NCBI GenBank assembly: GCA_964438605.1
Contig: CAYTKT010000002.1
Coordinates: forward strand, 1 to 64,000
Direction of reading: 5' to 3'
Length of the DNA stretch: 64,000 nt
Source of the DNA: Alangreenwoodia sp964438605
GTDB taxonomy: Bacteria; Bacillota; Clostridia; Peptostreptococcales; Anaerovoracaceae
This document shows positions 36,685 to 45,152 of this stretch, in pieces (position 1 is the stretch's first letter; the number at the start of each line of letters is the position of its first letter). A program made the translations under genes and the position numbers. The notes beneath the pieces were generated by a model. It saw nothing but the letters and a program-made list of their open reading frames with translations, was not told the DNA's origin and did not search any database.

Positions 36685-37857
36685 TTAGTGATGGAAAAGT
36701 CTCAGTCCTGTAAATGCCATGGCGATATGATACATATCACACGTTTCAATAACATGATCATCACGGATAGAACCGCCCGCCTGGGCAACGTATTCTACAC
36801 CGCTTTTATGTGCCCGCTCGATATTGTCTCCGAACGGGAAAAATGCGTCAGAGCCAAGAGAAACACCTTTCATCGTGGCGAGCCACTCTTTCTTTTCCTT
36901 GGCCGTCAACGGTTCAGGCTGACGCGTAAACACTTTCTGCCATTCGCCGTCACGCAGTACATCGTCGCAGAATTCCGAAATATATACATCGATTGCATTA
37001 TCACGGTCGGCGCGTCTCACGTCCTCCTTAAATGGCAGAGACATGACTTTCGGATTCTGTCTCAGATACCAGACATCCGCCTTATTTCCAGCCAGTCTCG
37101 TGCAATGGATTCTCGACTGCTGGCCGGCACCGATGCCGATAGCCTGTCCGTCTTTTACGTAACATACAGAATTTGACTGTGTATATTTCAGCGTAATCAG
37201 CGCAATCAGCAGATCCCGCTTTGCCTCATCAGGAATATTCTTGTTTACCGTAGGAATATTTTCAAGAAGCGCTTCGTTGATCTCCGCATTATTCCTGGCC
37301 TGTTCAAACGTAATACCGAACACATCTTTCGTTTCCTGTGCCTCAGGGACGTATGACGGATCCATCTTCATCACGAGATAAGAACCCTTTCTCTTTCCTT
37401 TCAGAATTTCCAGCGCTTTTTCGGAATAAGACGGTGCAATAATACCGTCGGAAACTTCTCTTGCAAGGAAGCTCGCCGTTTGTTCGTCACATTCGTCAGA
37501 GAGTGCGACAAAATCACCATATGACGACATTCTGTCAGCGCCTCTCGCTCTGATGTATGCCGTCGCAATATCAGTCAGCTCGATACCTTCAACGAAATAA
37601 ACTTTTTTCAGCGTCTCGTCGAGAGGAACAGCGACTGCCGCGCCCGCCGGGCTGACGTGCTTAAACGATGCCGCTGCCGGAAGACCTGTCGCCTTTTTCA
37701 GTTCTGTGACAAGCTGCCAGCTGTTAAACGCATCCAACAGATTTATGTATCCCGGTTTGCCGTTGAGCACCTCAAACGGAAGCTCTCCCTTCTTCATGAA
37801 GACTTTTGCCGGCTTCTGATTTGGATTGCAGCCATATTTCAATTCGAGTTCTTTCAT
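36685..37857 (-). CDS. purH: Stand-alone AICAR transformylase (PurH C-terminal type)
   Basis: Formylates AICAR to FAICAR with formyl-tetrahydrofolate. 390 residues, only the transformylase part of the usual ~510-residue bifunctional PurH: the MGS-like IMP cyclohydrolase domain is missing and the chain begins at ELELKYGCNPNQKPAKVF. Catalytic-region motifs are present: ASFKHVSPAGAAVAVPL (the KHxSP lysine-histidine), SDAFFPFGDNIERAH and GGSIRDDHVIETCD. GGAGGG lies eight bases before the ATG at 37857; alternative starts at 37863/37866 overlap that site. It is encoded 13 kb from the main pur operon; PurO at 22747 should complete the pathway. Confidence 0.95.
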   Translation of the reverse strand: MKELELKYGCNPNQKPAKVFMKKGELPFEVLNGKPGYINLLDAFNSWQLVTELKKATGLPAAASFKHVSPAGAAVAVPLDETLKKVYFVEGIELTDIATAYIRARGADRMSSYGDFVALSDECDEQTASFLAREVSDGIIAPSYSEKALEILKGKRKGSYLVMKMDPSYVPEAQETKDVFGITFEQARNNAEINEALLENIPTVNKNIPDEAKRDLLIALITLKYTQSNSVCYVKDGQAIGIGAGQQSRIHCTRLAGNKADVWYLRQNPKVMSLPFKEDVRRADRDNAIDVYISEFCDDVLRDGEWQKVFTRQPEPLTAKEKKEWLATMKGVSLGSDAFFPFGDNIERAHKSGVEYVAQAGGSIRDDHVIETCDMYHIAMAFTGLRLFHH

Positions 37858-38148
37858 CTTCATCACCCTCCTGTTTGTTCTGACAGTATCAAGTCAATCA
37901 CTTGTCTAAATCGCTCAAATTAAGCGGAATCAATGCTTTAATCGGTTCCGATGCTTTGAAAGCATCAAACTCAGACTGTCCGAAAACTAATTTTCGCGGG
38001 TCATCATTCTCCACTTTCGTTTTTGAATCAATCGCAAAATCATTTTCGGAAATCATTTTATTTTTCGTTTTTGACATCGGATTCACGCTGTCCTCTATCT
38101 TAAAAATTGACTTTTGAGTTATCGGACAAGCTTCTCCGTCTTCGTCCT

Positions 38149-38255
38149 TTTAGTTTGCAATTCTTTTGTTTCCGAATCCTCTATCAAGCCCGGACTAAAA
38201 GTCCGTTCATTTCAGGCTTGACGGGATTTGGAAAGCATAACTAAAATGGATTCAA
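38149..38255. repeat. Nested hairpin element upstream of purH
   Basis: A 100-base palindromic structure: TTTTAGTT-TGC pairs with GCA-T-AACTAAAA, TTTCCGAATCC with GGATTTGGAAA (one mismatch), TCAAGCC with GGCTTGA, and an apical CGGACT / AGTCCG. It lies about 290 bases before the purH start, on its leader side. I do not recognise a known riboswitch (the ZTP and purine consensus features are absent). It could be a leader RNA or a MITE-like insertion. The rest of 37858-38398 holds nothing supported. Confidence 0.6.
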
Positions 38256-38398
38256 AAGGAACGTAAGATGAGCGTTTTTTCGTAGATGGCTTGGCACTTC
38301 CTTTTTCTGTTCGCTCGGATTTATCTGAATTATCAATTTTCTTATTTTATCATGTCTGCCGTGATTTCAATATCGTTTTTTTTCTCCGGCAAAAACAC

Positions 38399-38447
38399 AA
38401 AAAAGCCGACAATCCGGGGAAATTGCCCAGACGGTCGGCTCTGCTTC
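38399..38447 (-). terminator. Terminator-like hairpin
   Basis: On the minus strand GCCGAC pairs with GTCGGC around a long loop, followed by TTTTTTGTG. It would end transcription from the small secreted-protein genes or gamma carbonic anhydrase to the right. Confidence 0.55.
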
Positions 38448-38666
38448 TCAATTATACTTCATGTGGTCAATTCCACTTCCGTCAGTCGTATAACCGAAAA
38501 TTATATTAACATCTCAGAAATAACTTTTCAAGTGTTTTCACGATAATTTTCACGAATATTCATCTCATGTTCCTGCTTTAGAATCGTGATCGTGAAGTTA
38601 GCCGAACTCTCATGCCACAGCCTTAATTCCGGCTTCGGACAAGTACACCGGACGCCTGAAACATAA

Positions 38667-38936
38667 TCAATGCCAACAATCCGAGTTCCCTCCTCCAGGC
38701 CGGAATCTATTTTTCAAAGGCTTCCAAGTACCTCCGCACAGTTCGGTGTAATCACCGCCGATCGGTGAATCTGCCGAAGCAATGTCGATATCCGAAAACT
38801 GCATCGGCAATATTTCACCAAAGGCATCTGTTTTTGCTGCAATCTGTATTCCGTCAGTCAATTTCCCGGACGAAACAGGTTTTTCGTCGATTTGAAGATC
38901 TGTGTTCTTTCTTTCTCTGCCGCCTCCAACAGACAA
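38667..38936 (-). pseudogene. Possible fragment of a decayed extracellular protein
   Basis: A frame of 89 codons with protein-like content (DLQIDEKPVSSGKLTDGIQI, SDIDIASADSPIGGDYTELC, GGTWKP) but no ribosome binding site. The GDYTELCGGTWKP portion recalls lipocalin-like strands, a weak impression. It follows the truncated lipoprotein at 39034 on the same strand, so both may be parts of one broken gene. No family is assigned. Confidence 0.25.
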
Positions 38937-39033
38937 CCACGCGACATCATCTGCGCTGCGCCGATTTTTATTAGCAACAGTTCTCCGTTTATTCGCATTG
39001 CTTTAAAAATCCGACGAATCCGTGCCTGTCAGA

Positions 39034-39240
39034 TCACGATCCGGCGGCATCAGTGGACGCTTTGGAAGAATCTGCATCGTTCGGCGCCGCCGTGATCTCT
39101 GTCTGACCGCACGCCGTTAAAAACAGGAGTGTCGCTGAAAGAATGAAACTCACGGTAATTCTCAACAAACGTCTCCGCCAGTTCCCCGTTCGGCTCCTCC
39201 CATTTTTGTTTGATGTATAAACTATTTTTCTTTTCTCCAT
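39034..39240 (-). CDS. Short lipoprotein or truncated lipoprotein gene
   Basis: 68 codons: a basic N-terminus, a hydrophobic stretch (LLRITVSFILSATLLFL) and the lipobox LTAC with the cysteine at about residue 44, then only about 24 hydrophilic residues (QTEITAAPNDADSSKAST) before a stop. It resembles the start of a larger lipoprotein. GGGAG lies eleven bases before this ATG, and a second ATG four bases earlier in another frame has better spacing, so expression is uncertain. Function unknown. Confidence 0.4.
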   Translation of the reverse strand: MEKRKIVYTSNKNGRSRTGNWRRRLLRITVSFILSATLLFLTACGQTEITAAPNDADSSKASTDAAGS

Positions 39241-39349
39241 TCATATCTGCACTCCCAAGAATCTGCTTCTCGCTGCGGGGCGCCTGACCGGCGTCTCACA
39301 GCAGATCAGCCACACAGCGTGAAAAAGCTTTAACAAAGTAACGATCTGA

Positions 39350-39517
39350 TCACCCGGCAGACGTCAGCGATGCTGCCGGCGCCTGTGCGGGAATTGCTGC
39401 AACCGTAGAAACATCCACTTGCACAAAGTTTTCCCCTGCCGCATATACTCCACAGCACACGGCGGATATAACGACACAGACAAGCATTATCAAAAAGAGA
39501 CATCGTTTTCCTTTCAT
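39350..39517 (-). CDS. Short secreted peptide, unrecognised
   Basis: A 55-residue frame: MKGKRCLFLIMLVCVVISAV is a plausible signal peptide with a cleavage-like VYAAG, followed by about 30 residues rich in Ala and Val (FVQVDVSTVAAIPAQAPAAS). The ribosome binding site is poor. It precedes the short lipoprotein at 39240, suggesting a small secreted-protein cluster or two decaying genes. No function proposed. Confidence 0.35.
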   Translation of the reverse strand: MKGKRCLFLIMLVCVVISAVCCGVYAAGENFVQVDVSTVAAIPAQAPAASLTSAG

Positions 39518-39734
39518 AACCAAGCCCTGCCTTTCCTGCCTCTTTTACGTGAACTAAACTGCTCTGTTCTCTTGAAATCATTCCGCAGGTCGTTTAAGCG
39601 CTGATAATCGACATATCATTTCTGCTTTCCGAATCCTTTGTTACGTATATATAACACCACAAATCCGTTTTGTGTGACAGATTTCTGAAAAAAATTAAGA
39701 ATTATCACGTTCCATCATTGAAACTGCTGCAAAA

Positions 39735-40262
39735 TTATTTCTTCCCGCGGATTTCTTCAATCAGACTGTCTACATCGGTATCCCACAGACCTTCTCTATT
39801 CTTTTTCGACAAAGCCAGATATAAGTCCGCGTTAAATGAAACGGATTCAAGTTCTTCCAGCGTCAGCTCACGGGCGACTTTTGCGGGACTTCCCATAATC
39901 AGGGAATTGGGTGGAAATTTCTTTCCTTTCGTAATCAGTGAGCCGGCCGCAATCAGCGTGTTGTCGCCGATCTGCGCACCGTCCATGATGATGCTGCCCA
40001 TGCCTACGAGAACATTATTTCCAATCGTCGCGCCGTGAATAATGGCGCCGTGACCGAGACTTACCCGCTTTCCGAGTGTTACCGGCTGTTCGCCGTGAAT
40101 GACGCAGCAGTCTTGTATATTGCTCTCATCGCCAATCGTCACCTTGACGGAATCGCCGCGAACGACCGCGTTATACCAGATGCTTACATTTTCCCCGACT
40201 TCGATATCGCCGATGGCTTTTGCGCCTTCCGCCGCAAAAGCGAATTTCTTCAGATTATCCAT
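39735..40262 (-). CDS. Gamma-carbonic anhydrase-like protein
   Basis: A 175-residue left-handed beta-helix protein of hexapeptide repeats, in the gamma carbonic anhydrase / PaaY / YrdA family. Repeats run from about residue 15 to 125 (IGDIEVGENVSIWYNAVV, IGDESNIQDCCVIHG, LGHGAIIHGATIGNNVLVGM, IGDNTLIAAG). The putative metal-binding histidines lie in CVIHGE and SLGHGAIIHG. Catalytic activity of this subgroup is often low or unknown. It follows etfA by about 180 bases on the same strand; GGAG is just upstream of the ATG. Confidence 0.9.
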   Translation of the reverse strand: MDNLKKFAFAAEGAKAIGDIEVGENVSIWYNAVVRGDSVKVTIGDESNIQDCCVIHGEQPVTLGKRVSLGHGAIIHGATIGNNVLVGMGSIIMDGAQIGDNTLIAAGSLITKGKKFPPNSLIMGSPAKVARELTLEELESVSFNADLYLALSKKNREGLWDTDVDSLIEEIRGKK

Positions 40263-40443
40263 TTCTTCTCCTTTTCCCGGGAAATTTGCGTCCCGCTTGT
40301 ATTGCTTTTTTCCAGGCAGTTAAACCGTATTTAATCTCCACTGAATGAAATTAAACCGCACTTATCGTCATTTCATATGCTTATCTTGTCCAGAGCCGGC
40401 AAACCTCATTGACTTGTCCAAAACTGTCAAAACGTATTTTCCC

Positions 40444-41634
40444 CTATTCCAGTCCGTCAAGCGCATTGAGAATCGCCGGAATCACCTTGTATAAGTCGCC
40501 CACAATTCCATAATCAGCCACTTCAAAAATCGGAGCGCCTTCATTTTTATTGATCGCGACGATACATTTTGACTCCTGCATTCCCGCAAGATGCTGAATT
40601 GCGCCGGAAATGCCGCAGGCTATGTAAAGATTCGGCTTAACCGTAGTGCCCGTCTGACCCACCTGATGACTGTGCGGAATCCATCCGGCATCAACAGCTG
40701 CTCTGCTGGCTCCGACGACACCGCCGAGACGCGCCGCCAGTTTTTTTACCAGTTCAAAGCCTTCCGGTCCGCCAAGTCCGAGCCCCCCGGAAACGATAAC
40801 ATTAGCGTCTGTCAGAGAAACCTGTTCTCTCATTGACTTTACGACTTTAATCACGCGTTCTCTCAGTTCGTCCTCCTCAAAGCTGACTTCAAGTTCCACC
40901 TCTCTGGCGAGATGCTTTCTGTCATACTTCGCCTTTTCCATGATTCCCGGACGCACGGTAGACATCTGTGGTCTATGCTTTTCACAGACGATCGTCGCCA
41001 TCAGATTTCCGCCGAAAGCCGGCCGCGTCTGCATCAGTTTTCCATCTTGTGGATTAATCTCAAGTTTCGTGCAATCAGCCGTCAGTCCCGTACCGCACTT
41101 AACCGCGATGCTCGGTCCCAGGTCTCTGCCGATATGCGTCGCACCAAGCAGCAGAATTTCAGGCTTGTATTTCATAACAGCCTCGTAAATGACTTTCGTA
41201 TATGCGTCCGTCGTATACGTTCTCAGTTCCGGCGCATCCGCATAATAAATCGTATCGGCGCCATAACAGCTGATCTCGTAAATCATCTGATCTATATTTT
41301 CACCACACAAAATGACGCCCAGTTCGCAGCCCAGCTGGTCTGCAAGGCGCCTGCCCTCGCCCATCAGTTCGATTACGACAGGCATCAGCTTGTTTCCGCG
41401 CTGCTCCGCAAAAACCCAGACATCATGATATTCCGAAATATCGACGCTGCTGCCCGTGCTGTCGTCCACTTTTTCAAGCGCTCCAAAACGGCAGACTTCA
41501 AGACAGGCGCCGCATTCCGTACACGCCGGACCGATTTCCGGCAGTTTGCCCGACATTTTTATCGCTTCAAAAGGACAGCTTCTGGCACAAAGCGAGCATC
41601 CCCTGCAATTTTCTTGAATTACTTTTATCGACAT
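40444..41634 (-). CDS. etfA: Electron transfer flavoprotein alpha with ferredoxin domain
   Basis: Alpha subunit of an electron transfer flavoprotein, 396 residues. Unlike ordinary EtfA it begins with two [4Fe-4S] motifs, Cys10-13-16-20 and Cys38-41-44-48, then the EtfA N-terminal domain, and the FAD-binding C-terminal domain with [50 protein letters not shown] and NKNEGAPIF. Such ferredoxin-bearing EtfA occurs in caffeyl-CoA reductase and related bifurcating complexes of acetogens. Last gene of acd-etfB-etfA, 17 bases after etfB. Confidence 0.95.
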   Translation of the reverse strand: MSIKVIQENCRGCSLCARSCPFEAIKMSGKLPEIGPACTECGACLEVCRFGALEKVDDSTGSSVDISEYHDVWVFAEQRGNKLMPVVIELMGEGRRLADQLGCELGVILCGENIDQMIYEISCYGADTIYYADAPELRTYTTDAYTKVIYEAVMKYKPEILLLGATHIGRDLGPSIAVKCGTGLTADCTKLEINPQDGKLMQTRPAFGGNLMATIVCEKHRPQMSTVRPGIMEKAKYDRKHLAREVELEVSFEEDELRERVIKVVKSMREQVSLTDANVIVSGGLGLGGPEGFELVKKLAARLGGVVGASRAAVDAGWIPHSHQVGQTGTTVKPNLYIACGISGAIQHLAGMQESKCIVAINKNEGAPIFEVADYGIVGDLYKVIPAILNALDGLE

Positions 41635-41651
41635 TTATGGCACCCTTTCTC

Positions 41652-42440
41652 TTAAATTATATGTTTTTCCATCAATTTAGAAACGAGCGTCTGCGCCATT
41701 TCATTGACTGTGCCGGAAAGCATCTCGCCCCGGCCCTTTGGCGGCGGCGTAAAGCTGCGGAACACTTTCGTCGGACTGGCGTTAAGCCCGCAGTTCTTAA
41801 TATCCAGTTCTACATCTTTTTCATCCCAAACGGTGATTTCCTTACGGTATGCCTCTTCGATCCCGATAATCGTCATGTATCTCGGTTCGTTCATCTCCTT
41901 GACAGCCGTAAGAACACACGGACGCTGAACCTCCAGGATCTCGTACCCGTCTTCAAGCTGACGCTCGACGATGACCGTCTTTTCACGGATCTCTCGGATA
42001 TTCTGAACGTATGTCGCAATCGGAAGACCCAGACGCTGCGCCAGCTGCGGCCCCACCTGGGCCGTATCGCCGTCAATCGCCTGTCTTCCCGCAAAAATGA
42101 AGTCATAATCGCCGATTTTGCTGACGCCGTAGGCCAGCGTCGTGCTCGTCGAACAGGTATCCGCGCCGCCGAATGCCCGGCTGCTGAGCAGAAACGCACG
42201 GTCTGCACCCATCGCCAGACATTCCCTGAGAGCATAAGACGCCTGAACAGGACCCATAGACAGGACGTCCACCTCTGTGTCCGGATGCTCGTCCTTAATT
42301 TTAAGAGCCGCTTCAAGCGCGTTGGCATCGTCCGGATTCAGAATACTCGGCACGCCGTCACGCATCAGTGTTCCTTTAAGCGGATCGATTTTGATCTCCG
42401 TCGTATCGGGAACCTGTTTTACACAAACGATAATTTTCAT
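41652..42440 (-). CDS. etfB: Electron transfer flavoprotein beta
   Basis: Beta subunit of the flavoprotein, 262 residues: MKIIVCVKQVPDTTEIKIDP at the start, LSMGPVQASYALRECLAMGADRAFLLS, the GDYDFIFAGRQAIDGDTAQVGP motif (about residues 115-136) and the C-terminal EMLSGTVNEMAQTLV region that contacts the alpha subunit. In bifurcating Etfs this subunit binds NADH and the bifurcating FAD. Between acd and etfA with short gaps; GGAGG precedes the ATG. Confidence 0.95.
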   Translation of the reverse strand: MKIIVCVKQVPDTTEIKIDPLKGTLMRDGVPSILNPDDANALEAALKIKDEHPDTEVDVLSMGPVQASYALRECLAMGADRAFLLSSRAFGGADTCSTSTTLAYGVSKIGDYDFIFAGRQAIDGDTAQVGPQLAQRLGLPIATYVQNIREIREKTVIVERQLEDGYEILEVQRPCVLTAVKEMNEPRYMTIIGIEEAYRKEITVWDEKDVELDIKNCGLNASPTKVFRSFTPPPKGRGEMLSGTVNEMAQTLVSKLMEKHII

Positions 42441-42478
42441 ATTTGAAAATCCTCCTTTTTATTTGCCGAATACCTGAT

Positions 42479-43621
42479 TTACCGACCGAATATCTGACCG
42501 GAAATGACCATCTGCTGAATCTGGCTCGTACCCTCGTAAATCGTAAAGACACGGCAGTCCCGGTAGAGACGCTCGATCCGAAATCCGCGCACGAAACCAT
42601 ATCCGCCGTGAATCTGAAGCGCCTTTGCCGCCACTTCATTACAGATTTCGGACGCATAATATTTCGCCATGGAACTGGCCATCGTGCAATTCTGCCCGCT
42701 GTCTTTCGTGACGGCCGCATCGTAAACAAGTTCTCTTGCCGCTTTCACTTTTGTTGCCATGTCGGCAATCATAAATGCGATGGCTTGATGCTCGTACAAA
42801 TATTTCCCGAACTGTTTGCGCTCTTTCGCGTATTTGACCGCTTCGTCAAGACAGGCCTGGGCGACGCCCACCGACTGGGCTGCAACACCGATACGTCCGA
42901 TATCGAGACACTTCAGCGAATCTTTAAACGCTTCGCCGACATCACCGAGGATATCGTCCTGATGAACGCGGACATCCTCAAGAATAATATCGCTGGTGGC
43001 ACACCCGACAAGACCGAGTTTTTCTTCTTCCTTGCCGACGCTGACTCCTGGCAGCGTCATGTCTACAATAAAAGCGGTAATGCTGTTTTTTCCATTAGGG
43101 CGCTTGCCCGTATTCGCATAGATCACCGCATAATCAGCAAACGGCGCCATCGTAATAAACGTTTTTCTGCCGTTTAAAATCCAGTAATCTCCATCCTGAA
43201 CGGCTGTTGTCTTCATATCTCCAGCGTCCGAGCCGCCGCCCGGCTCAGTTAATCCGAAAGGGATTACGATGTCGCCCTGGACGAGAGGACGCAGATATTT
43301 TTGTTTTTGCTCCTCTGTGCCTGCGATTAAAATCGGCATTCCGCCCAAGGAATTTGGCGAGCTGACATACAGACTGCCCACCGCGCTTACCCTTGCAAAT
43401 TCTTCAATCGTAATTGCATATGCTAAATGATCGGAACCCTGACCGCCGTATTTCTTCGGGACCTTAATCCCGTAAAAGCCGGTTTTCGCCATCTTCTTCT
43501 GAAGTTCCACGGGAAAAACTCCGCTGTCCTCCACTTCATCAAGAATTTCAGGCGTCAGTTCCTTTTCCGCAAAGTCTCGTGCCAACTTGCGGATCAGCTG
43601 ATACTTCTCTGACAACTGCAT
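42479..43621 (-). CDS. Acyl-CoA dehydrogenase, probably short-chain enoyl-CoA reducing
   Basis: FAD-dependent acyl-CoA dehydrogenase, 380 residues, partner of the Etf encoded behind it. Motifs: PFGLTEPGGGSDAGDMKTTA (about 120-140), ERKQFGKYLYEHQAIAFMIADMAT, QIHGGYGFVRGFRIERLYRDCRV and the catalytic-Glu region YEGTSQIQQMVISGQ. Together they would act like butyryl-CoA dehydrogenase/EtfAB or caffeyl-CoA reductase. The exact substrate cannot be read. The open frame extends 48 codons upstream, but GGAGG six bases before the ATG at 43621 sets the start. A TATAAT at 43667-43662 lies about 40 bases upstream. Confidence 0.93.
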   Translation of the reverse strand: MQLSEKYQLIRKLARDFAEKELTPEILDEVEDSGVFPVELQKKMAKTGFYGIKVPKKYGGQGSDHLAYAITIEEFARVSAVGSLYVSSPNSLGGMPILIAGTEEQKQKYLRPLVQGDIVIPFGLTEPGGGSDAGDMKTTAVQDGDYWILNGRKTFITMAPFADYAVIYANTGKRPNGKNSITAFIVDMTLPGVSVGKEEEKLGLVGCATSDIILEDVRVHQDDILGDVGEAFKDSLKCLDIGRIGVAAQSVGVAQACLDEAVKYAKERKQFGKYLYEHQAIAFMIADMATKVKAARELVYDAAVTKDSGQNCTMASSMAKYYASEICNEVAAKALQIHGGYGFVRGFRIERLYRDCRVFTIYEGTSQIQQMVISGQIFGR

Positions 43622-43661
43622 TGAAAACCTCCAATGTATCATAATAAAATATACTAAATAA

Positions 43662-44237
43662 ATTATACAATATATCTTTGCAAAATGGATGAATATTTTT
43701 ATTTTTTCTCGAAATTGACAGACATCCTTTTCTATTGCCTCCAAAAATCCAGTTTTCAGCCACATTGATTCCCCAAATAATCCTTATTTTATTTCAAAAA
43801 ATGAAAAATGCGGCAAACGACCGGCATAACTGGCAGGAACTGTACACTTTCTCTTTCGCGCACTCTGCGCACAATGAATAATGCTGAATTTTCTAACAGG
43901 TAATACGACATTTTCCCTTTCCCGCGGAAGAATAATGCGGTACATAGTTAAAGAACTTAAAAACATACGATTCTGCAACAGTATAAAAGTGATATAATAA
44001 TTTTTATAGATATAAAGCATTAAAACTGCTGAAGCAATCCGAAACGGTTCCAAATAACGGGACAGACAGGGAATATCCAGAATTTCAGAACTGTTTTGAA
44101 CAAATTGAGATAGTTTACCGTAATTTATTATTGTTTGTAATCAACATGTATAATTTTTGCCGCTGAAAAAACGGATTTCCGCATCAGTCAAGACATCCGA
44201 AACAGCGCGGCAGCAACAGATCGGAGTGTGAGTAATA
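43662..44237. promoter_or_regulatory. Divergent promoter region between acd and the two-component system
   Basis: Leftward, TATAAT at 43667-43662 may serve acd. Rightward, an extended -10 TGATATAAT at 43990-43998 and a TATAAT at 44149-44154 may serve the response regulator gene. None has a good -35, which suggests activator-dependent or weak promoters. The minus-strand frame 43784-44053 is not credible as a gene. Confidence 0.4.
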
Positions 44238-45152
44238 TTGAAAATATTAGTCGTTGAAGACGAAAGAGACATGAATTACCTGATCGTTAAAACATTGAAA
44301 AAGAAAAATTACAGCGTGGATGCATGTTATGACGGGGAAGAAGCGCTCCTTTACCTGTCAGGCGCACAGTATGACGCGGTCGTACTTGACGTGATGCTGC
44401 CAAAGCTTGACGGCTACGAAGTGCTTCGGAAGCTGCGCGAAAAAGATCTGGACACTCCCGTCCTGTTCCTGACAGCCCGTGATGCGGTAGCAGACAGAGT
44501 GAAAGGTCTTGACCTCGGCGCAGACGATTATCTCGTCAAACCTTTTTCGTTTGACGAACTGCTTGCACGCATCAGGGCGATTACGCGCAAACGCGCCGGC
44601 AGCCGCAGCAATCTGTTTTCAGCCGGCGGCCTTTCTCTCGATATTGAAAGACGCACGGTTACACGGGATGGGACAGAGATCACGCTGCTGCCAAAGGAAT
44701 TTACGATTCTCGAATATATGATACGAAATCAGGGCGTCGTTCTGTCCCGTGAGCAGCTTGAAAATCAGATTTGGAATTATGAATATTCCGGAAGCTCAAA
44801 CAATATCGACGGATATATCAGCCGGCTGCGCAAAAAAATAGACAGCGGCTATGAAGATAAGCTGATCCATACGATTCGCGGCGTGGGATGGGTGCTTCGG
44901 GTAGAAAATAAAAAGATGGAAGTTGATCCGGACGCGCTAGAAGAATACGCACAGTCCGCACCGGCGGATGCAGACTGTCACAAAGTTAATGGCACTCCAG
45001 TACAACCAGCCCAGAACAATAAAAATAAGGCGATAACGAATCAAAAGAATCGGAATTTATTTCAAGTGAATCAAAACAATAAAACATCGGAATTGACGAA
45101 TCTGAGCGGTAAAAAAACCGGATATTCGGGCCGGAGAAAGGAGCTGCCATGA
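44238..45152 (+). CDS. OmpR-family response regulator with long C-terminal tail
   Basis: DNA-binding response regulator, 304 residues. The receiver domain (1-120) shows EDE at 7-9, the phospho-acceptor Asp in VVLDVMLPKLDGYE (about residue 52), Thr in FLTARD and Lys in LVKPFS. The winged helix (about 130-225) ends at HTIRGVGWVLR. Beyond it are about 75 residues rich in Asn/Gln/Lys (PAQNNKNKAITNQKNRN), far beyond the usual end. The start is TTG with GGAGTGTGAG upstream. The stop overlaps the kinase ATG by four bases. Confidence 0.93.
   Translation: MKILVVEDERDMNYLIVKTLKKKNYSVDACYDGEEALLYLSGAQYDAVVLDVMLPKLDGYEVLRKLREKDLDTPVLFLTARDAVADRVKGLDLGADDYLVKPFSFDELLARIRAITRKRAGSRSNLFSAGGLSLDIERRTVTRDGTEITLLPKEFTILEYMIRNQGVVLSREQLENQIWNYEYSGSSNNIDGYISRLRKKIDSGYEDKLIHTIRGVGWVLRVENKKMEVDPDALEEYAQSAPADADCHKVNGTPVQPAQNNKNKAITNQKNRNLFQVNQNNKTSELTNLSGKKTGYSGRRKELP

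Noticed and set aside
37898..38086. 62-codon minus-strand frame before purH (MNPMSKTKNKM...)
   Set aside because: Short, no ribosome binding site, no recognisable content.
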